This document shows, piece by piece, positions 54,901 to 64,000 of a stretch of DNA of 64,000 nt; positions within the stretch are counted from its first letter, which is position 1, and every line of letters starts with the position of its first letter. This stretch comes from Pithys albifrons albifrons (taxonomy: Eukaryota > Chordata > Aves > Passeriformes > Thamnophilidae): the NCBI RefSeq assembly GCF_047495875.1, contig NC_092471.1, forward strand, positions 6,903,001 through 6,967,000, given 5' to 3'. The translations under genes and the position numbers were made by a program. The notes below the pieces were generated by a model. It was not told where the DNA came from and did no database searches. It saw only the letters and a program-made list of their open reading frames with translations.

Positions 54901-57900
54901 ACATTATTTCAAAAGAACTCAGAACAAGTTCAATCAGATGGCAACAGGTTTCAGTCACTTCATTAAGTCAAACCATACTCAGTTTGATGCAGGTCTTTAC
55001 TAAGGCCACATAACATGACTTACAACAGGGCTGCACTGTCAAGGAATCTCACACATAATCCTGAGTTATTATCACAGAATGATTCAGTGGCTGATGCTGC
55101 ACAAGCAGGGCCACCTAAAGCAATTCAGCCAGCACCATGTCCAGATGGCCCCATCCAAGGATGGTGATTCCATAAAGAACACACTGCCTGCCTAGATCTG
55201 TGTCATACAACCAGCTGCCTGTCCTGACTGACTGCATAATGCGACCAACAGAACCAGGAGAAATTGTCACATCTTGATGGCAAGCCAGTGCCAGAATACT
55301 TATAAATGTCACTACTGTGTCTTGTGGCTGTTGGTGTAATCAAAGAATGGATTGGGTTGGAAAAAAATACCTCCGAGATCATCAAGTCCAACCCCTGGTC
55401 CAACTCCAGTCCCTTTACCAGATCATGGCACTCAGTGCCACAGCCAATCTCAGTTAAAAAACCTCCAGGGATGGGGAATCCACCTCCTCTCTGGGCAGGC
55501 CATTCCAATGCCTAATTACTCTCTCTGGAAAGAATTTTTTCCTGATATCCAACTTAAATTTCCCCTGGCAGAGCTTGAGCCCGTGCCCCCTTGTCCTATT
55601 GCTGAGTGCCTGGGAGAAGAGACCAACCCCCACCTGGCCAGAACTTCCCTTCAGGTAGTTCTAGACAGTGCTGAGGTCACCTCTGAGCCTCCTCTTCTCC
55701 AGGCTGAACACCCCCAGCTCCCTCAGCTTCTCCCCTGTACTGTGAAAGGATCTATTAAAAACCAGGCTTTCCTTGGCTAAGACCTTGGAACAAAGGGACT
55801 TGCATTTCAAATACAAGTTTGCTCTCTGCCAAAACGTTTCTGTGAATTGTGCCACATACTTCTAAAATCTGAAGTCTGTCCTTGAATGTTACAAGTTCAT
55901 CAAGTGATGATAGAAAAGTAAGACTTTCCCATCTGCCCATGTATTCCTGTTGGAAAATATGGAATAGCCACTCAGCTACCTTTAACCCCAGAGATATCAG
56001 TATGTATCAAATTCAGCATAGTTACACACCTCTCTAGATGTACTCAAAACTAAATGATAGACACCCCTATAGCCAGAAAAATGTGCTCACGTAAAAGCTG
56101 TAAATTTTACTCACAGAAGAGTCAATTTGGTTGTATCTTGCAATATCTTTATGAAGAGTCCTCAGAATTATCATGGCCACCATGCCAGAGAGGAAGAGAA
56201 CAATTACAAGGGAATTCATTATACTGTAAATAAAGAAAAAGTACAACTTTCAATCCAGATATTCAGGTTTCAGGACAAGTCCTCATTTCATACCAAATAT
56301 ACAGCTCAAGTCTGAGGAAACATCAGTATTCAGACCTTTCAATGTTTTCCCACCTAGAGAAGACAAACTGTTTTAAGTTGTGTACCTCTATGGTTTCTTA
56401 GGAGACAGAAGTGAGAGGAATATTATTTCAGGATACGTCACTAATTCTCAAGACAGTCACATATTACTTTTCTTTATTTTCCTTCTTATATAACTCAGAA
56501 GTAATTTCCCTGGTGAAACAGCTACAGCTCTTAAAGCAGGCTGTCAAGCAGATTTTATATCCATCAACCAATGACACTGACATCATGCCATTTGTTATTC
56601 TGTAGAGACCAATTTAATCAGATTAGCCTTTTCAAATGTTTATATTCCAAAACATTAACACTTCAACACAAATTATGTACTTACTGGGTATCATTTGCAT
56701 GGTACAGAGGGAAATAAGAAAGAGCTTTTCACATATGTCTTTTACTCATTAAAAAAAGACCTTTTCTGACTGTGAGCAGCTGTTGAGTACAGAACATGCA
56801 GTACATATACATACCTCTCACCTGTCAGTCAGAGACAACCAGACAGTGACAATACGAACAACGCAGAGCAGCAACATCTCAAAAGTTCTCCAGAATGGAG
56901 ATAAAGTAAAACACTGGAAGTTGCTTTCCTTTTGGACACTAATGATGAAATCCCTTCACAAAATGCAATACTATAGTTGCTCCCAAGAGATAGAAACTTA
57001 CTTCACGTATCAAACAAAAAAATTCTCTTGCCTAAAAACACAGATTTTGTTCTACCACAGCAGATGTTTTATAGATATATCTATCCCTAGAAGCACTACT
57101 AAGGAATCTTCGTGCTCTCCTGCAAGAATCACTGAAAAAAATGCCAATCTTACCTAAACCACTGGATGTTTGTATGAGGCATAGACTCCAAAATGTAGTC
57201 CCACCTGGAAGCCCACTTAATATTATTCTTTTCCTATAAAGAAATGAAATAGTAATTAACAGAAAAAAGTACAAGTTTGTTGTGTTCTCTGAGAAGGAAT
57301 AAACCCACCAAATCTTTTCCATAAACCTTGCAGTCAGCATTCACATCTAAGCTTGGTATCAACCCTGCATGTTAGATATCCCTCTCACATTAATTCATCT
57401 CTTGAGCCTCTAAAAGAGTATCTCGTTTCTTGAAATCTCCTACCCATGTCTTTTACCTTCAACTGAGGCTTCATTAACCCTCATCTTTCCATGATTCAGG
57501 ATGTAGCTGCCTGCAAATCCCAAATACAGGCTGAAAAACTATCGCGCCATCACTACAAGATTCTCCCAGCACAGCACACTGATCTTGAAACTTCAACTTT
57601 GTCAAACATACTGCATAAACATATTTCTAGTTTCCCCTGGAATTTTTGTTTCTTAGCCCATTTTAATGTATTTAGTACAGGCTTCTTCACTTTCTGCCAT
57701 ATGCTGGCTGACACAGATTATTTTCCAATCTGATTCATGGCAGACAACTTTCATTTCCAGATATTCCTGTGATGGATTTAAGAAGTCGTTTCACCTTCAA
57801 AAGATGTTTTCATTCTCTTCTGTCTCCTTCCCTAAAAGCTTCATGTGAGAGCTGTACAAGTGAGGATTTTCTGACCCACAAGCCTTGCCTTCCACAGGTG

Positions 57901-60900
57901 GTCTCATAGGACATACACACCTGCTGTCCTGCTACCAAATTACATCCCCTGACTGACATAACATTCTGCTGAATTTCTTCATTTATTTACCAGGTGGGAA
58001 GTTGGTACAGATAATTCTCAAAATGTAGACTGTATTACCAGCTTACAACTTTTAAGTTCTGGATCAAGAGCATGCAACAATAAAGAATTCCACCGACACA
58101 ACAAGGTAGCCAAAACTGCCCTAAGTTGCTCTTCATCAGTCCAATCAGCAGTTGTGCTAAAGTTTGTTACCTGAGCACCGAACTGCTCTCATGGTTCCAT
58201 TCCTGTGCACCTGTGTGCTGAACATTAGAGCCATGATGTGCATACCTTTCACACAGATAGAGCTAATCACCTTGCCCATTTCAACTAATTAAAGCAACAC
58301 CACAACTGTCTCATCACAAGTCAGCTGACAAATTAGAAAGGACCATAAAATAGTTACAGATTTCACTGTTTTATGTATCCAGGGTAACCGAAACTAATGT
58401 TTTCCTATTTAAAAATACTACTCAATGATAAACACTCCCTTTTAAAGTTATCTTGAAAACTACTAATAAAAGTAAAATGTATGAAGTATTACTTCAAATC
58501 AAGGCAAGGGGATAAGAGAGAAAATAAGCAGTTCTGAAGTGCCATCTGCTGGAAGCATCTGAACCCGTGGGATCTGAGCCTCACCTGCTCCATGCCTGAG
58601 AAAAAGGGAGTACCCAAACACCCAACACATTGCGTGACTAACCAGGCAAAGGTCACATTGAAATTCTAAATTGCAGTTTACCATGAAGATTTAAATACAA
58701 ATGTTAATGACAGAAGGTTCATTCATGTAAGAAAATTAAGAGAGTCTAAGGAGGATTGGGAGTCTCAAGGGGAAAGTAACAGGATACGGAGCCTTGCACC
58801 TCAAGGTCACTGGTTCAAATCAAATTCAATTTGGTCAGATGAAAGCTGTTACCATGCAATGGCTGCCTGCACAAAACAAGCTGGTGGTCTCAAGCCAAAT
58901 CCTCTAAGATTGGCATCTGACATCAGAGAAACCACCACATTTTTGGGACAGACTGGAACCAAAGTACCAAGGCTTGAAGCACCTTGAATCAAATTACTGC
59001 CAGCCCCAGAGGAGGTTCAGTTTCCATGCTGGGGTAAAGACCCACCTGCCAGAAAGCCTGATTTCCTCCTGTCTGAGTCACTGTAGGCTGAATAAAGCAT
59101 TAGAGTATTGGTAAACATCAAAGTGTTAATTCTAAAAGATAAATGGCCACCTACTCCAAAAAAAGGTTGTGAACAAAATAAAAGCAACACAAAATGAGAC
59201 AAATCCTTCAAATTCACTAGAAAAAGAAAAGCTTTACAATCAGTATTTAACACAAAGTGTCCCCAGATATATGCTATAAACTGTTCCTCAACATGAGACC
59301 TTCAGCACCCTGACTAAACTCTGAAAGCAGAGTTTACCTCAAGGAACACAACACTGGCACTTAATCTACTACCTTTCTACTAGTAATAAAACAGGGAGGG
59401 GAAAAAGTCTTTATTTATACATTCAAAGTTTCACAAACTACAGTAATGGAAAATCCACTAAGGTTTTGAGAAAAATGCTTCACAAGACCATTCTCATGGA
59501 ATTTACATTAGTATAATCCAGTTTTGGCTATTAGCAAATCACTCAATTTCTTTGATTGCATTCTTTTGGGGAATTACCTATTCATGTAACAGACTCAATA
59601 CTTACTTCAAATGTCACAGAGTAAGTGTAGATCAAATTCAGTTTATTGGTGAAATCTCCAGGAATCTCCATAGGTGGACCTTCACAACTTAAGTTGTTTT
59701 CATCTGTATGTTTGTAGCTAGTGGGGAAAAACAGTTAAATAAATTGCACATCCCATCCAATGCAATTTGAGAATATTATAGTAAAGTTGTTTGCTAAGCA
59801 CAAGTGAACTGAGAACTGCTGACTTCTCAGGGTCATGAGATGTGGTTCTACCCTACCTGTTTTTCTACCACAATCAGAATGAATCCCAGCTTTAGGATGA
59901 AATGCTGGGCTGCAAAGTCTGCAGATTTTACCTGGTAGGATGGTACGATTTAACACAAAATATCCCTTCTCTGCCATCACACCTCTCTTGCATATTTTAA
60001 CAAATCTGCATTATTAGCAACTCCACCTCAGTGGGTGCTTGTCAGGAAGGAAGGCTGAGAATCCCTCAGCAATCTCCCACAGCTTTTCACCTCTCAGGTT
60101 TCATAGGGAGAAGGGGGGTTATTTTATTTTGGTGGATTTGGGTCTAAAGTTCAACTATAAAACCCCGTCTGTGCAGAACCTTGGAAACACAGCAGCCATA
60201 GAAGCACAAAGGCCAAGAAACCTTAAGGTTTGCTTGAATTCACTCCTGTAAATCTCCTCTAACACTGGAAAATAACTTCCCTCTCATATCCTTTTGGGCA
60301 AGTTGTACTTACCCAATTGAGATTAACAATTGTACCATACGTTATTATATGTCAACAACTAAGTCAAGCCACAAGATAACAAAAAGTTTCCTGAAAGGTT
60401 AGGGTGCTCCAACCACAAATATTCCCCCATCAGGAAAGCTTCAAGGTTGAAGCAAAGCACCAAGTAAAACACCAGGACAGAGAATGACAAAATTATGTGC
60501 AACATAACTGTGTCCCCTTGTGGTCTGCACTGCCAAGGAAAAGGCAAATTCTTATTTTTCAATCATTCACAGAATCATAGAATGGTTTGGGTTGGAAGGG
60601 ACCTCAAAGATCATCTGGTTCCACCTCTCTATTTAGGATGCAACTGATAAAGCTTTAATCAAAACTGGAGAAGGTTGGTAGAATCTTCTTGCCACCACCT
60701 CAGAGCAAATGTAAATGGAAGGAATAAGCTTGCATAGCAATTATAATAATGCACTAAAACCACACTATACCATCACAACAGAAAAGACAAGTATATCTGA
60801 GTCATGTTGTACCACATGTCTGTATGACTTGAGAAACTGTGGTAGTGTAATTTAAGAGTGTACTAAACCTCTGTGGAAAAGAGGGAAGAGTTTAACTAAA

Positions 60901-63900
60901 AAAACCCTCAACCTACTTTGAAATTTTATAACTGGACTGCAGTTTTCAAATGTAGGAAAGTATGAACTATGCACGAATAGACTGAATAGATACCAAAATA
61001 ATCATTTCAGTCTATTCCTGACCTCTGAGTTGTTGTATCTTCTCTCTGGTCTGTGCAGAAAACTAAGGAAATTAGCTGTCATCATCTGCTGTTCTCAATA
61101 CCAGTATAAATCTGGTATTTCACTCATTTCTCAGTATCCAAACTTACACAGGAAAAGGTACACCTACACTGTGCACTCACACAAGGTACATTTGGGAGAC
61201 AAGTAACAGACACAACAAGGGAAACTCTTACTCAGTTGGAGGATGTTTCCCAATGTATCTGAAAACATGCACAGGTAGATGCAAATCAATCAGAACATGA
61301 AAAGACTATTTTTGTGTCAGGTTCTAAGGGCCTGCAGGAGTAGCTTTTCCATCAGGAGGGACTTTGGAGAACATTTTAAAAGCAAAGTCAAATTACCTTT
61401 ACAGTTGGGTAGCTGTCCTTGTAAATACATTTCCAGACACGAAGGAACACACAGAAAGCTTTACCAGAAGTCAGAATAAGTTGTTCCTCAGAACTTACTG
61501 ACACCACATATCATCTCTATGTTTGGAACTGCTGTTAGGACTCCTGACTACCAGAACCTGCTGCTTTAATGCACAATTACCTTTGTGGTCTCAGTCTTGC
61601 CATCACCAGTCTTGCACCAGGCCAGTTTTCATCCTTCCCGCTGTGGTACATGATTGTTATGTCAACGTGGTTGAAGAGGTAGAAAGTGTTCTTCTTGTTA
61701 AACTCTGACTACAAAACATTACCAAGAGATTGAGAAACTTCTCGAACAGGAGAGGGCGCAAGCAGCCAAGAACTTTAAAATAAGACTATTGTTGGATGGA
61801 GGAATCACTTCAACGTTAATATACCTGTATAAAATATTTATGTATTTTTCTATATGATGCTGAGTTATATAAATAAAATCCCACACAATAAACTATCACA
61901 TCTGTGTTACTAGAAAAATTTAAGTATCTTTGACAGCATTTTAGTATTTACCAAAAAAGCTGCCACAAGAAGTAATTCACATTCACTGTGCCTACACCTC
62001 CATTCCAGTTACCAGAGCTTACAAACCATGTTCTGCTTCAAAAAACTACCCTTCACCTTCAGCAGCTGTTCTACTTTGTCATCCCTATGCTTTAGGAATT
62101 AGGAAATACTAACAACTACATAAAACTGAAATGATACCAGAGTCAGTTAAGTTGACTTGGAGATACTTTTCTCCTCAACTTTGTCACTGTTCAAAAAAAC
62201 CTGAATTTGAATTAGGGGACCAGTTGCATCTCTAAGTAAAAAAAAAAAAAAAATCCTGTATTTATTGTGCATATCAGCCATTTTCCAAATGCCATACAAC
62301 TTTTGTTCTTTCCCCAGCAAAATATGAGGGTGTCTTGCACGGAATGGATTCTTCTTCTTTCACTGTGATCAAGATTCTCACTGGGAGCAGACTGGAATCA
62401 CACCCATGTCATACTGTAACCCCATCTTTAGGTCTCTGTCTTCTCCATTTCAAAGCAACAGTTGAAGTGATAATGCAGCTCAGCAGCTGCAGAACTCCAA
62501 AGCAGAACTGTAGCTGTGCCATGGCATGTTATCAACCCCTTTCCTGCCCCATTTATGACTGTGGGAACAGGTATTTGGGTACACCTATGAAAGTACAAAC
62601 CCCAGAGATGGCAGTCACATCCATGGTGCCACACTCTTATTTGCCTACGGATCAACCATCCCCCTGGCACTCTGCCATGTAAGTTCCCACTGCAATCAGA
62701 GTTCACAGACCAAAACTGACACTGTGTAGGCTGGCAGAGCCCACACATTGCTACCAGCACACACAATCTGCACAGCACTTCATGGATACCCATCACAAGC
62801 TCCCTAAGCTCTCCCTAAGGAAATTCAGCCACTGACATCCAGGTATGAATCCTCCCTTTCAAAAAAAAAAACAAATCAGGTTTCCACCCACTCTGTTACT
62901 GATTTTTCTTTCTGTGTAACAGTTCCAACATAACATGCACCAGTACCAATTTAACATACAACCTCATATACAAAGTAATAAAGTTAAATACCAAATTGGA
63001 ACAGGTCATTCAATCCACAGATTACTTTCAAGAGTCTGGGGAGCCTGAGGAGTAACCAAGTTGGAAGGTGACTGCAGACACAGTAAACTGAGCATGCATG
63101 ATAAATGCAACACTTCAAAGAAGCACCAGACCTGCTGCACACAAATGAACTGACTGCACTGCACACATGCAGCAAGTCCTGTGGCAGAACAGAGGCACAG
63201 AGAGTTCTCTGCCCTCCCACAAGAGTGTGGTCCCTCCCTCCAGGAGAGATAAAACTGTATCACTATTATTTGTAACTGCACTAGTTCACCAGAGAACTCC
63301 CAGGATGACTGACATATTTCCAAGTGTTGTCAATATCATTTTCCCTGTCCCAGCTGTGTTTGTTATCTTCCAGCCATCTGGGAAAACCCTGACACATTTA
63401 ACTTGTAAACTGTGCTAGACATAACTTTGCAACTAGAACACAGGGCTCATTTCTAGGTGTTCACTAGAAAGCTTCTATCTGAAATCCATAAAAGAAGGTC
63501 TTGCACACAAATATGACATGGACAAAGAACAAATAGGTACAAGGATGAATACATACGAAATTTCAGGACAAACCCACAATTTTCTAAGGCTTTTAAATAC
63601 CCACACCACTATTTTACAGCTTTTTAAAACATATATAGGTCAAAAGAGGGGGGGCCCTTTCTCTCTGTGTTGGGCAGTTGGCATTTTGCCAGCTCAACCC
63701 AAATCACCTATATATTCATTTTATTTGCACAATTCTATCAGTGAAACACAGCAAATTGCAGCAGCACTCAGCTCTGTCAATCCCCACATTCTGAATAGTA
63801 ACCACATTTACAAAGGTATCTTTCTCAGGAAAAGAAAAGTTTAAAAATAAAACCACAAGTGAAACTACATCTGCTATACTAACAAGAAAAGTTCCACCAC

Positions 63901-64000
63901 TTACATTTATAACACAAGCATCTTTAACTCTACCATCTGGAGTAACAAAACATCCTATTGGAAATCCTGGATTACAGTATTTTTGTCCATCTTCCACATC
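39908..64000 (-). CDS. TM9SF2: TM9SF2, transmembrane 9 superfamily member 2 (3' part, 5' end outside window)
   Basis: The product is a nonaspanin, a nine-pass membrane protein of endosome/Golgi membranes; family members are linked to membrane-protein sorting and glycosylation. Thirteen exon segments (63905-64000, 61581-61708, 59606-59717, 57154-57233, 56115-56223, 53480-53612, 52193-52312, 51976-52033, 49793-49952, 49023-49174, 47444-47555, 46861-47032, 39908-39975) join in one frame to give 499 residues plus TGA. Residues 1 to about 139 are lumenal domain. Hydrophobic spans lie near 140-159, 198-228, 233-254, 269-293, 301-329, 359-383, 387-415, 432-448 and 459-489. Family hallmarks include [41 protein letters not shown] and [12 protein letters not shown]. 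The C-terminus ends in KVD, matching the KXD/E coatomer-binding signal described for this family. TM9SF4 was the main alternative, but the IEHPV loop and C-terminal region fit TM9SF2 better. About 160 N-terminal residues and the promoter lie past the right edge. All introns are GT-AG. Confidence 0.97.
39976..46860 (-). other. TM9SF2: TM9SF2 last intron (6,885 bp)
   Basis: Donor GTAAGTAC at the right end and acceptor ATTTTAG at the left end. It is by far the largest visible intron. I saw only AT-rich unique sequence with short A and T runs, and no CR1 fragment, coding exon or RNA gene. Several AATAAA-like words occur on the gene strand, as expected by chance. Confidence 0.9.
46861..47032 (-). 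CDS. TM9SF2: TM9SF2 internal coding exon (residues 421-478)
   Basis: The acceptor TTTCTTTCAG precedes [18 protein letters not shown], then [15 protein letters not shown] and [17 protein letters not shown], the eighth span and much of the ninth. A glycine codon is split G|GG at donor GTAAGTAC. Confidence 0.98.
47033..47443 (-). other. TM9SF2: TM9SF2 intron (411 bp)
   Basis: GTAAAAGT donor, TTTCTTTCAG acceptor. Nothing else recognised in it. Confidence 0.9.
47444..47555 (-). CDS. TM9SF2: TM9SF2 internal coding exon (residues 383-420)
   Basis: The acceptor AATTTTAG precedes G (end of tryptophan) and then [19 protein letters not shown] and [17 protein letters not shown], the seventh membrane span. 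The donor is GTAAAAGT, with weak positions after +4. Confidence 0.98.
47556..49022 (-). other. TM9SF2: TM9SF2 intron (1,467 bp)
   Basis: GTGAGCAT donor, TTTTAG acceptor. AT-rich unique sequence; nothing else recognised. Confidence 0.9.
49023..49174 (-). CDS. TM9SF2: TM9SF2 internal coding exon (residues 333-383)
   Basis: The acceptor TTCTGCAG precedes [18 protein letters not shown], the conserved loop of the family, then [20 protein letters not shown] (sixth membrane span). The last codon, tryptophan, is split TG|G at donor GTGAGCAT. Confidence 0.98.
49175..49792 (-). other. TM9SF2: TM9SF2 intron (618 bp)
   Basis: GTAGAGCT donor, TTCTGCAG acceptor. Nothing else recognised. Confidence 0.9.
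49793..49952 (-). CDS. TM9SF2: TM9SF2 internal coding exon (residues 279-332)
   Basis: The acceptor TTTCAG precedes G (third base of glycine) and then [14 protein letters not shown] and [19 protein letters not shown], covering the fourth and fifth membrane spans. It ends GAYFGFKEK before donor GTAGAGCT. An open frame runs on past the donor into the intron, but similarity to the family stops at KEK. Confidence 0.98.
49953..51975 (-). other. TM9SF2: TM9SF2 intron (2,023 bp)
   Basis: GTTAGTAT donor, TTTCAG acceptor. Unique AT-rich sequence with a short G-rich run near 50438-50457; no repeat or exon recognised. Confidence 0.9.
51976..52033 (-). CDS. TM9SF2: TM9SF2 short internal coding exon (58 bp, residues 260-279)
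   Basis: This exon encodes [18 protein letters not shown] plus the first two bases of a glycine codon. The acceptor CTCCTCAG was chosen because it is the one that keeps frame with the previous exon. A second AG lies 7 nt further in (CATTCAG) and would shift the frame. The donor is GTTAGTAT, weaker than the other donors of this gene. Confidence 0.95.
52034..52192 (-). other. TM9SF2: TM9SF2 shortest visible intron (159 bp)
   Basis: GTAAGTAC donor and CTCCTCAG acceptor. It separates the 120-bp and 58-bp exons. Confidence 0.93.
52193..52312 (-). CDS. TM9SF2: TM9SF2 internal coding exon (residues 220-260)
   Basis: The acceptor TTTCTCCAG precedes TC, which completes phenylalanine, then [15 protein letters not shown] and a third membrane span ending [12 protein letters not shown]. 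The donor GTAAGTAC splits a threonine codon (A|CA). Confidence 0.97.
52313..53479 (-). other. TM9SF2: TM9SF2 intron (1,167 bp)
   Basis: GTAAGTAAC donor, TCTCCAG acceptor. AT-rich; nothing else recognised. Confidence 0.9.
53480..53612 (-). CDS. TM9SF2: TM9SF2 internal coding exon (residues 176-220)
   Basis: The acceptor TATACAG precedes [20 protein letters not shown], followed by [15 protein letters not shown] and the start of the second membrane span. The donor GTAAGTAAC splits a phenylalanine codon (T|TC). The [16 protein letters not shown] segment is strongly conserved in the family. Confidence 0.98.
53613..56114 (-). other. TM9SF2: TM9SF2 intron (2,502 bp) carrying a CR1 fragment
   Basis: GTGAGTAA donor, ATACAG acceptor. 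It carries the CR1 fragment at 55341-55745, which accounts for its GC-richer patch. The rest is AT-rich unique sequence. Confidence 0.9.
55341..55745 (-). mobile_element. CR1 LINE fragment (3' end, about 400 bp)
   Basis: The plus strand carries the well-known complementary sequence of avian CR1 3' ends: GATTGGGTTGG, then GAGATCATCAAGTCCAACCCC, CCTCCAGGGATGGGGAATCC, CCTCTCTGGGCAGGCC, TCTCCAGGCTGAACACCCCC and CTCCCTCAGCTTCTCCCC in that order. The element therefore lies on the minus strand, sense to TM9SF2, 5'-truncated as is typical of CR1. No reverse-transcriptase frame is present; open frames here are shadows of the repeat. Confidence 0.93.
56115..56223 (-). CDS. TM9SF2: TM9SF2 internal coding exon with the first transmembrane span (residues 139-175)
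   Basis: The acceptor TTTACAG precedes T (end of the split serine) and then [15 protein letters not shown], the first membrane span after the lumenal domain. The exon ends [16 protein letters not shown], a cytosolic loop, before donor GTGAGTAA. Confidence 0.98.
56224..57153 (-). other. TM9SF2: TM9SF2 intron (930 bp)
   Basis: GTAAGATT donor, TTTACAG acceptor. A 14-bp AT palindrome lies at 57071-57084; nothing else recognised. Confidence 0.9.
57154..57233 (-). CDS. TM9SF2: TM9SF2 internal coding exon (residues 113-139)
   Basis: The acceptor TTTATAG is followed by [15 protein letters not shown] and then [11 protein letters not shown], ending in a split serine codon (AG|T) before donor GTAAGATT. 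The WASRWDYIL motif directly before the first transmembrane span is a hallmark of the family. Confidence 0.98.
57234..59605 (-). other. TM9SF2: TM9SF2 intron (2,372 bp)
   Basis: GTAAGTATT donor, TTTATAG acceptor. Unique sequence, no repeat or RNA gene recognised. Confidence 0.9.
59606..59717 (-). CDS. TM9SF2: TM9SF2 internal coding exon (residues 75-112)
   Basis: The acceptor CCCCACTAG is followed by C, which completes the split serine codon, then YKHTDENN. The exon ends TYSVTFE before donor GTAAGTATT. It encodes lumenal sequence shortly before the first membrane span. This is the part of the visible protein most likely to vary between species. Confidence 0.96.
59718..61580 (-). other. TM9SF2: TM9SF2 intron (1,863 bp) carrying a short CR1 tail
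   Basis: GTAATTGT donor, CCCCACTAG acceptor. It contains the short CR1 remnant at 60570-60636. Confidence 0.9.
60570..60636 (-). mobile_element. CR1 LINE 3' tail remnant (about 70 bp)
   Basis: The plus strand reads AGAATCATAGAATGG, then TTTGGGTTGGAAGGGACC and AAAGATCATCTGG, the complement of the CR1 3' terminus including its terminal octamer-like ATTCTATG unit. Similarity ends soon after TTCCACC. It is an extremely 5'-truncated copy in the same orientation as the other CR1 and the gene. Confidence 0.88.
61581..61708 (-). CDS. TM9SF2: TM9SF2 internal coding exon (residues 33-75)
   Basis: The acceptor TTTTGTAG precedes codon TCA; the donor is GTAATTG after CAAAG. It encodes lumenal sequence including [15 protein letters not shown] and ends with a split serine codon (AG|C) completed by the next exon. 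Its 128 bp keep the frame from both neighbours. Confidence 0.97.
61709..63904 (-). other. TM9SF2: TM9SF2 intron (2,196 bp)
   Basis: GTAAGTGG donor, TTTTGTAG acceptor. It holds a 16-nt A run at 62238-62253 and otherwise unique sequence. Confidence 0.9.
62238..62253. repeat. TM9SF2: Poly-A run (16 nt)
   Basis: A simple A run inside a TM9SF2 intron. No retroposed sequence or target-site duplication was seen next to it. Confidence 0.9.
63905..64000 (-). CDS. TM9SF2: TM9SF2 coding exon, cut by the window edge (residues 1-32 of the visible part)
   Basis: This exon encodes lumenal-domain sequence containing [11 protein letters not shown] and ending DACVIN. The donor after the AAT codon is GTAAGTGG. 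It is open to the last base of the window, so its 5' boundary is not visible. The cysteines in [10 protein letters not shown] and DACV are typical of the TM9SF lumenal domain. Confidence 0.95.

Noticed and set aside
58800..58830. tRNA B-box-like word GGTTCAAATC
   Set aside because: No matching A box, acceptor stem or anticodon arm around it.

Overview
This window looks like vertebrate nuclear DNA, most likely from a bird and possibly a passerine. The signs are one widely spaced, GT-AG-spliced multi-exon gene, long non-coding stretches without bacterial-style gene packing, and two 3'-end fragments of the avian LINE CR1 inside introns. No rRNA, tRNA, CRISPR array, complete transposon or microbial operon was seen.

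The right 38% (39.35-64.0 kb) is the 3' part of TM9SF2, transcribed on the minus strand. Twelve complete coding exon segments and one exon cut by the right window edge splice together with no frame break. They give 499 residues ending in a stop codon: the end of the lumenal N-terminal domain, the whole nine-pass membrane core and the C-terminal KVD tail. The human protein is about 663 residues, so roughly 160 residues (signal peptide and first lumenal part) lie beyond the right edge. The last coding segment is followed by a 3' UTR of about 550 nt with two AATAAA signals. Introns range from 159 bp to 6.9 kb; one holds a roughly 400-bp CR1 fragment and another a roughly 70-bp one, both oriented with the gene.

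The left 39 kb (1-39.35 kb) lies downstream of TM9SF2 and shows no gene I can support. In other vertebrates the next gene on this side, on the same strand, is CLYBL, followed by ZIC5 and ZIC2; I found no CLYBL exon here. The stretch contains simple repeats ((AAT)n at 7.9 kb, purine tracts at 1.7 and 12.3 kb, a pyrimidine tract at 11.9 kb), a short perfect palindrome, a 23-bp tandem duplication, one dense CpG cluster at 20.07-20.43 kb, two AT-rich clusters of TAAT-type motifs (22.6 and 30.1 kb), a T/G-rich block (14.4-16.1 kb) and a strongly A/C-rich block (32.5-33.2 kb). No obvious interspersed repeat was recognised in it. The long open frames there fit chance in stop-poor sequence.

I found no convincing undescribed biological system. 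The leads most worth checking are the isolated CpG cluster, the apparent absence of repeats, the two strand-asymmetric blocks and the missing CLYBL exons. Everything was read by eye; no alignment or search was run.
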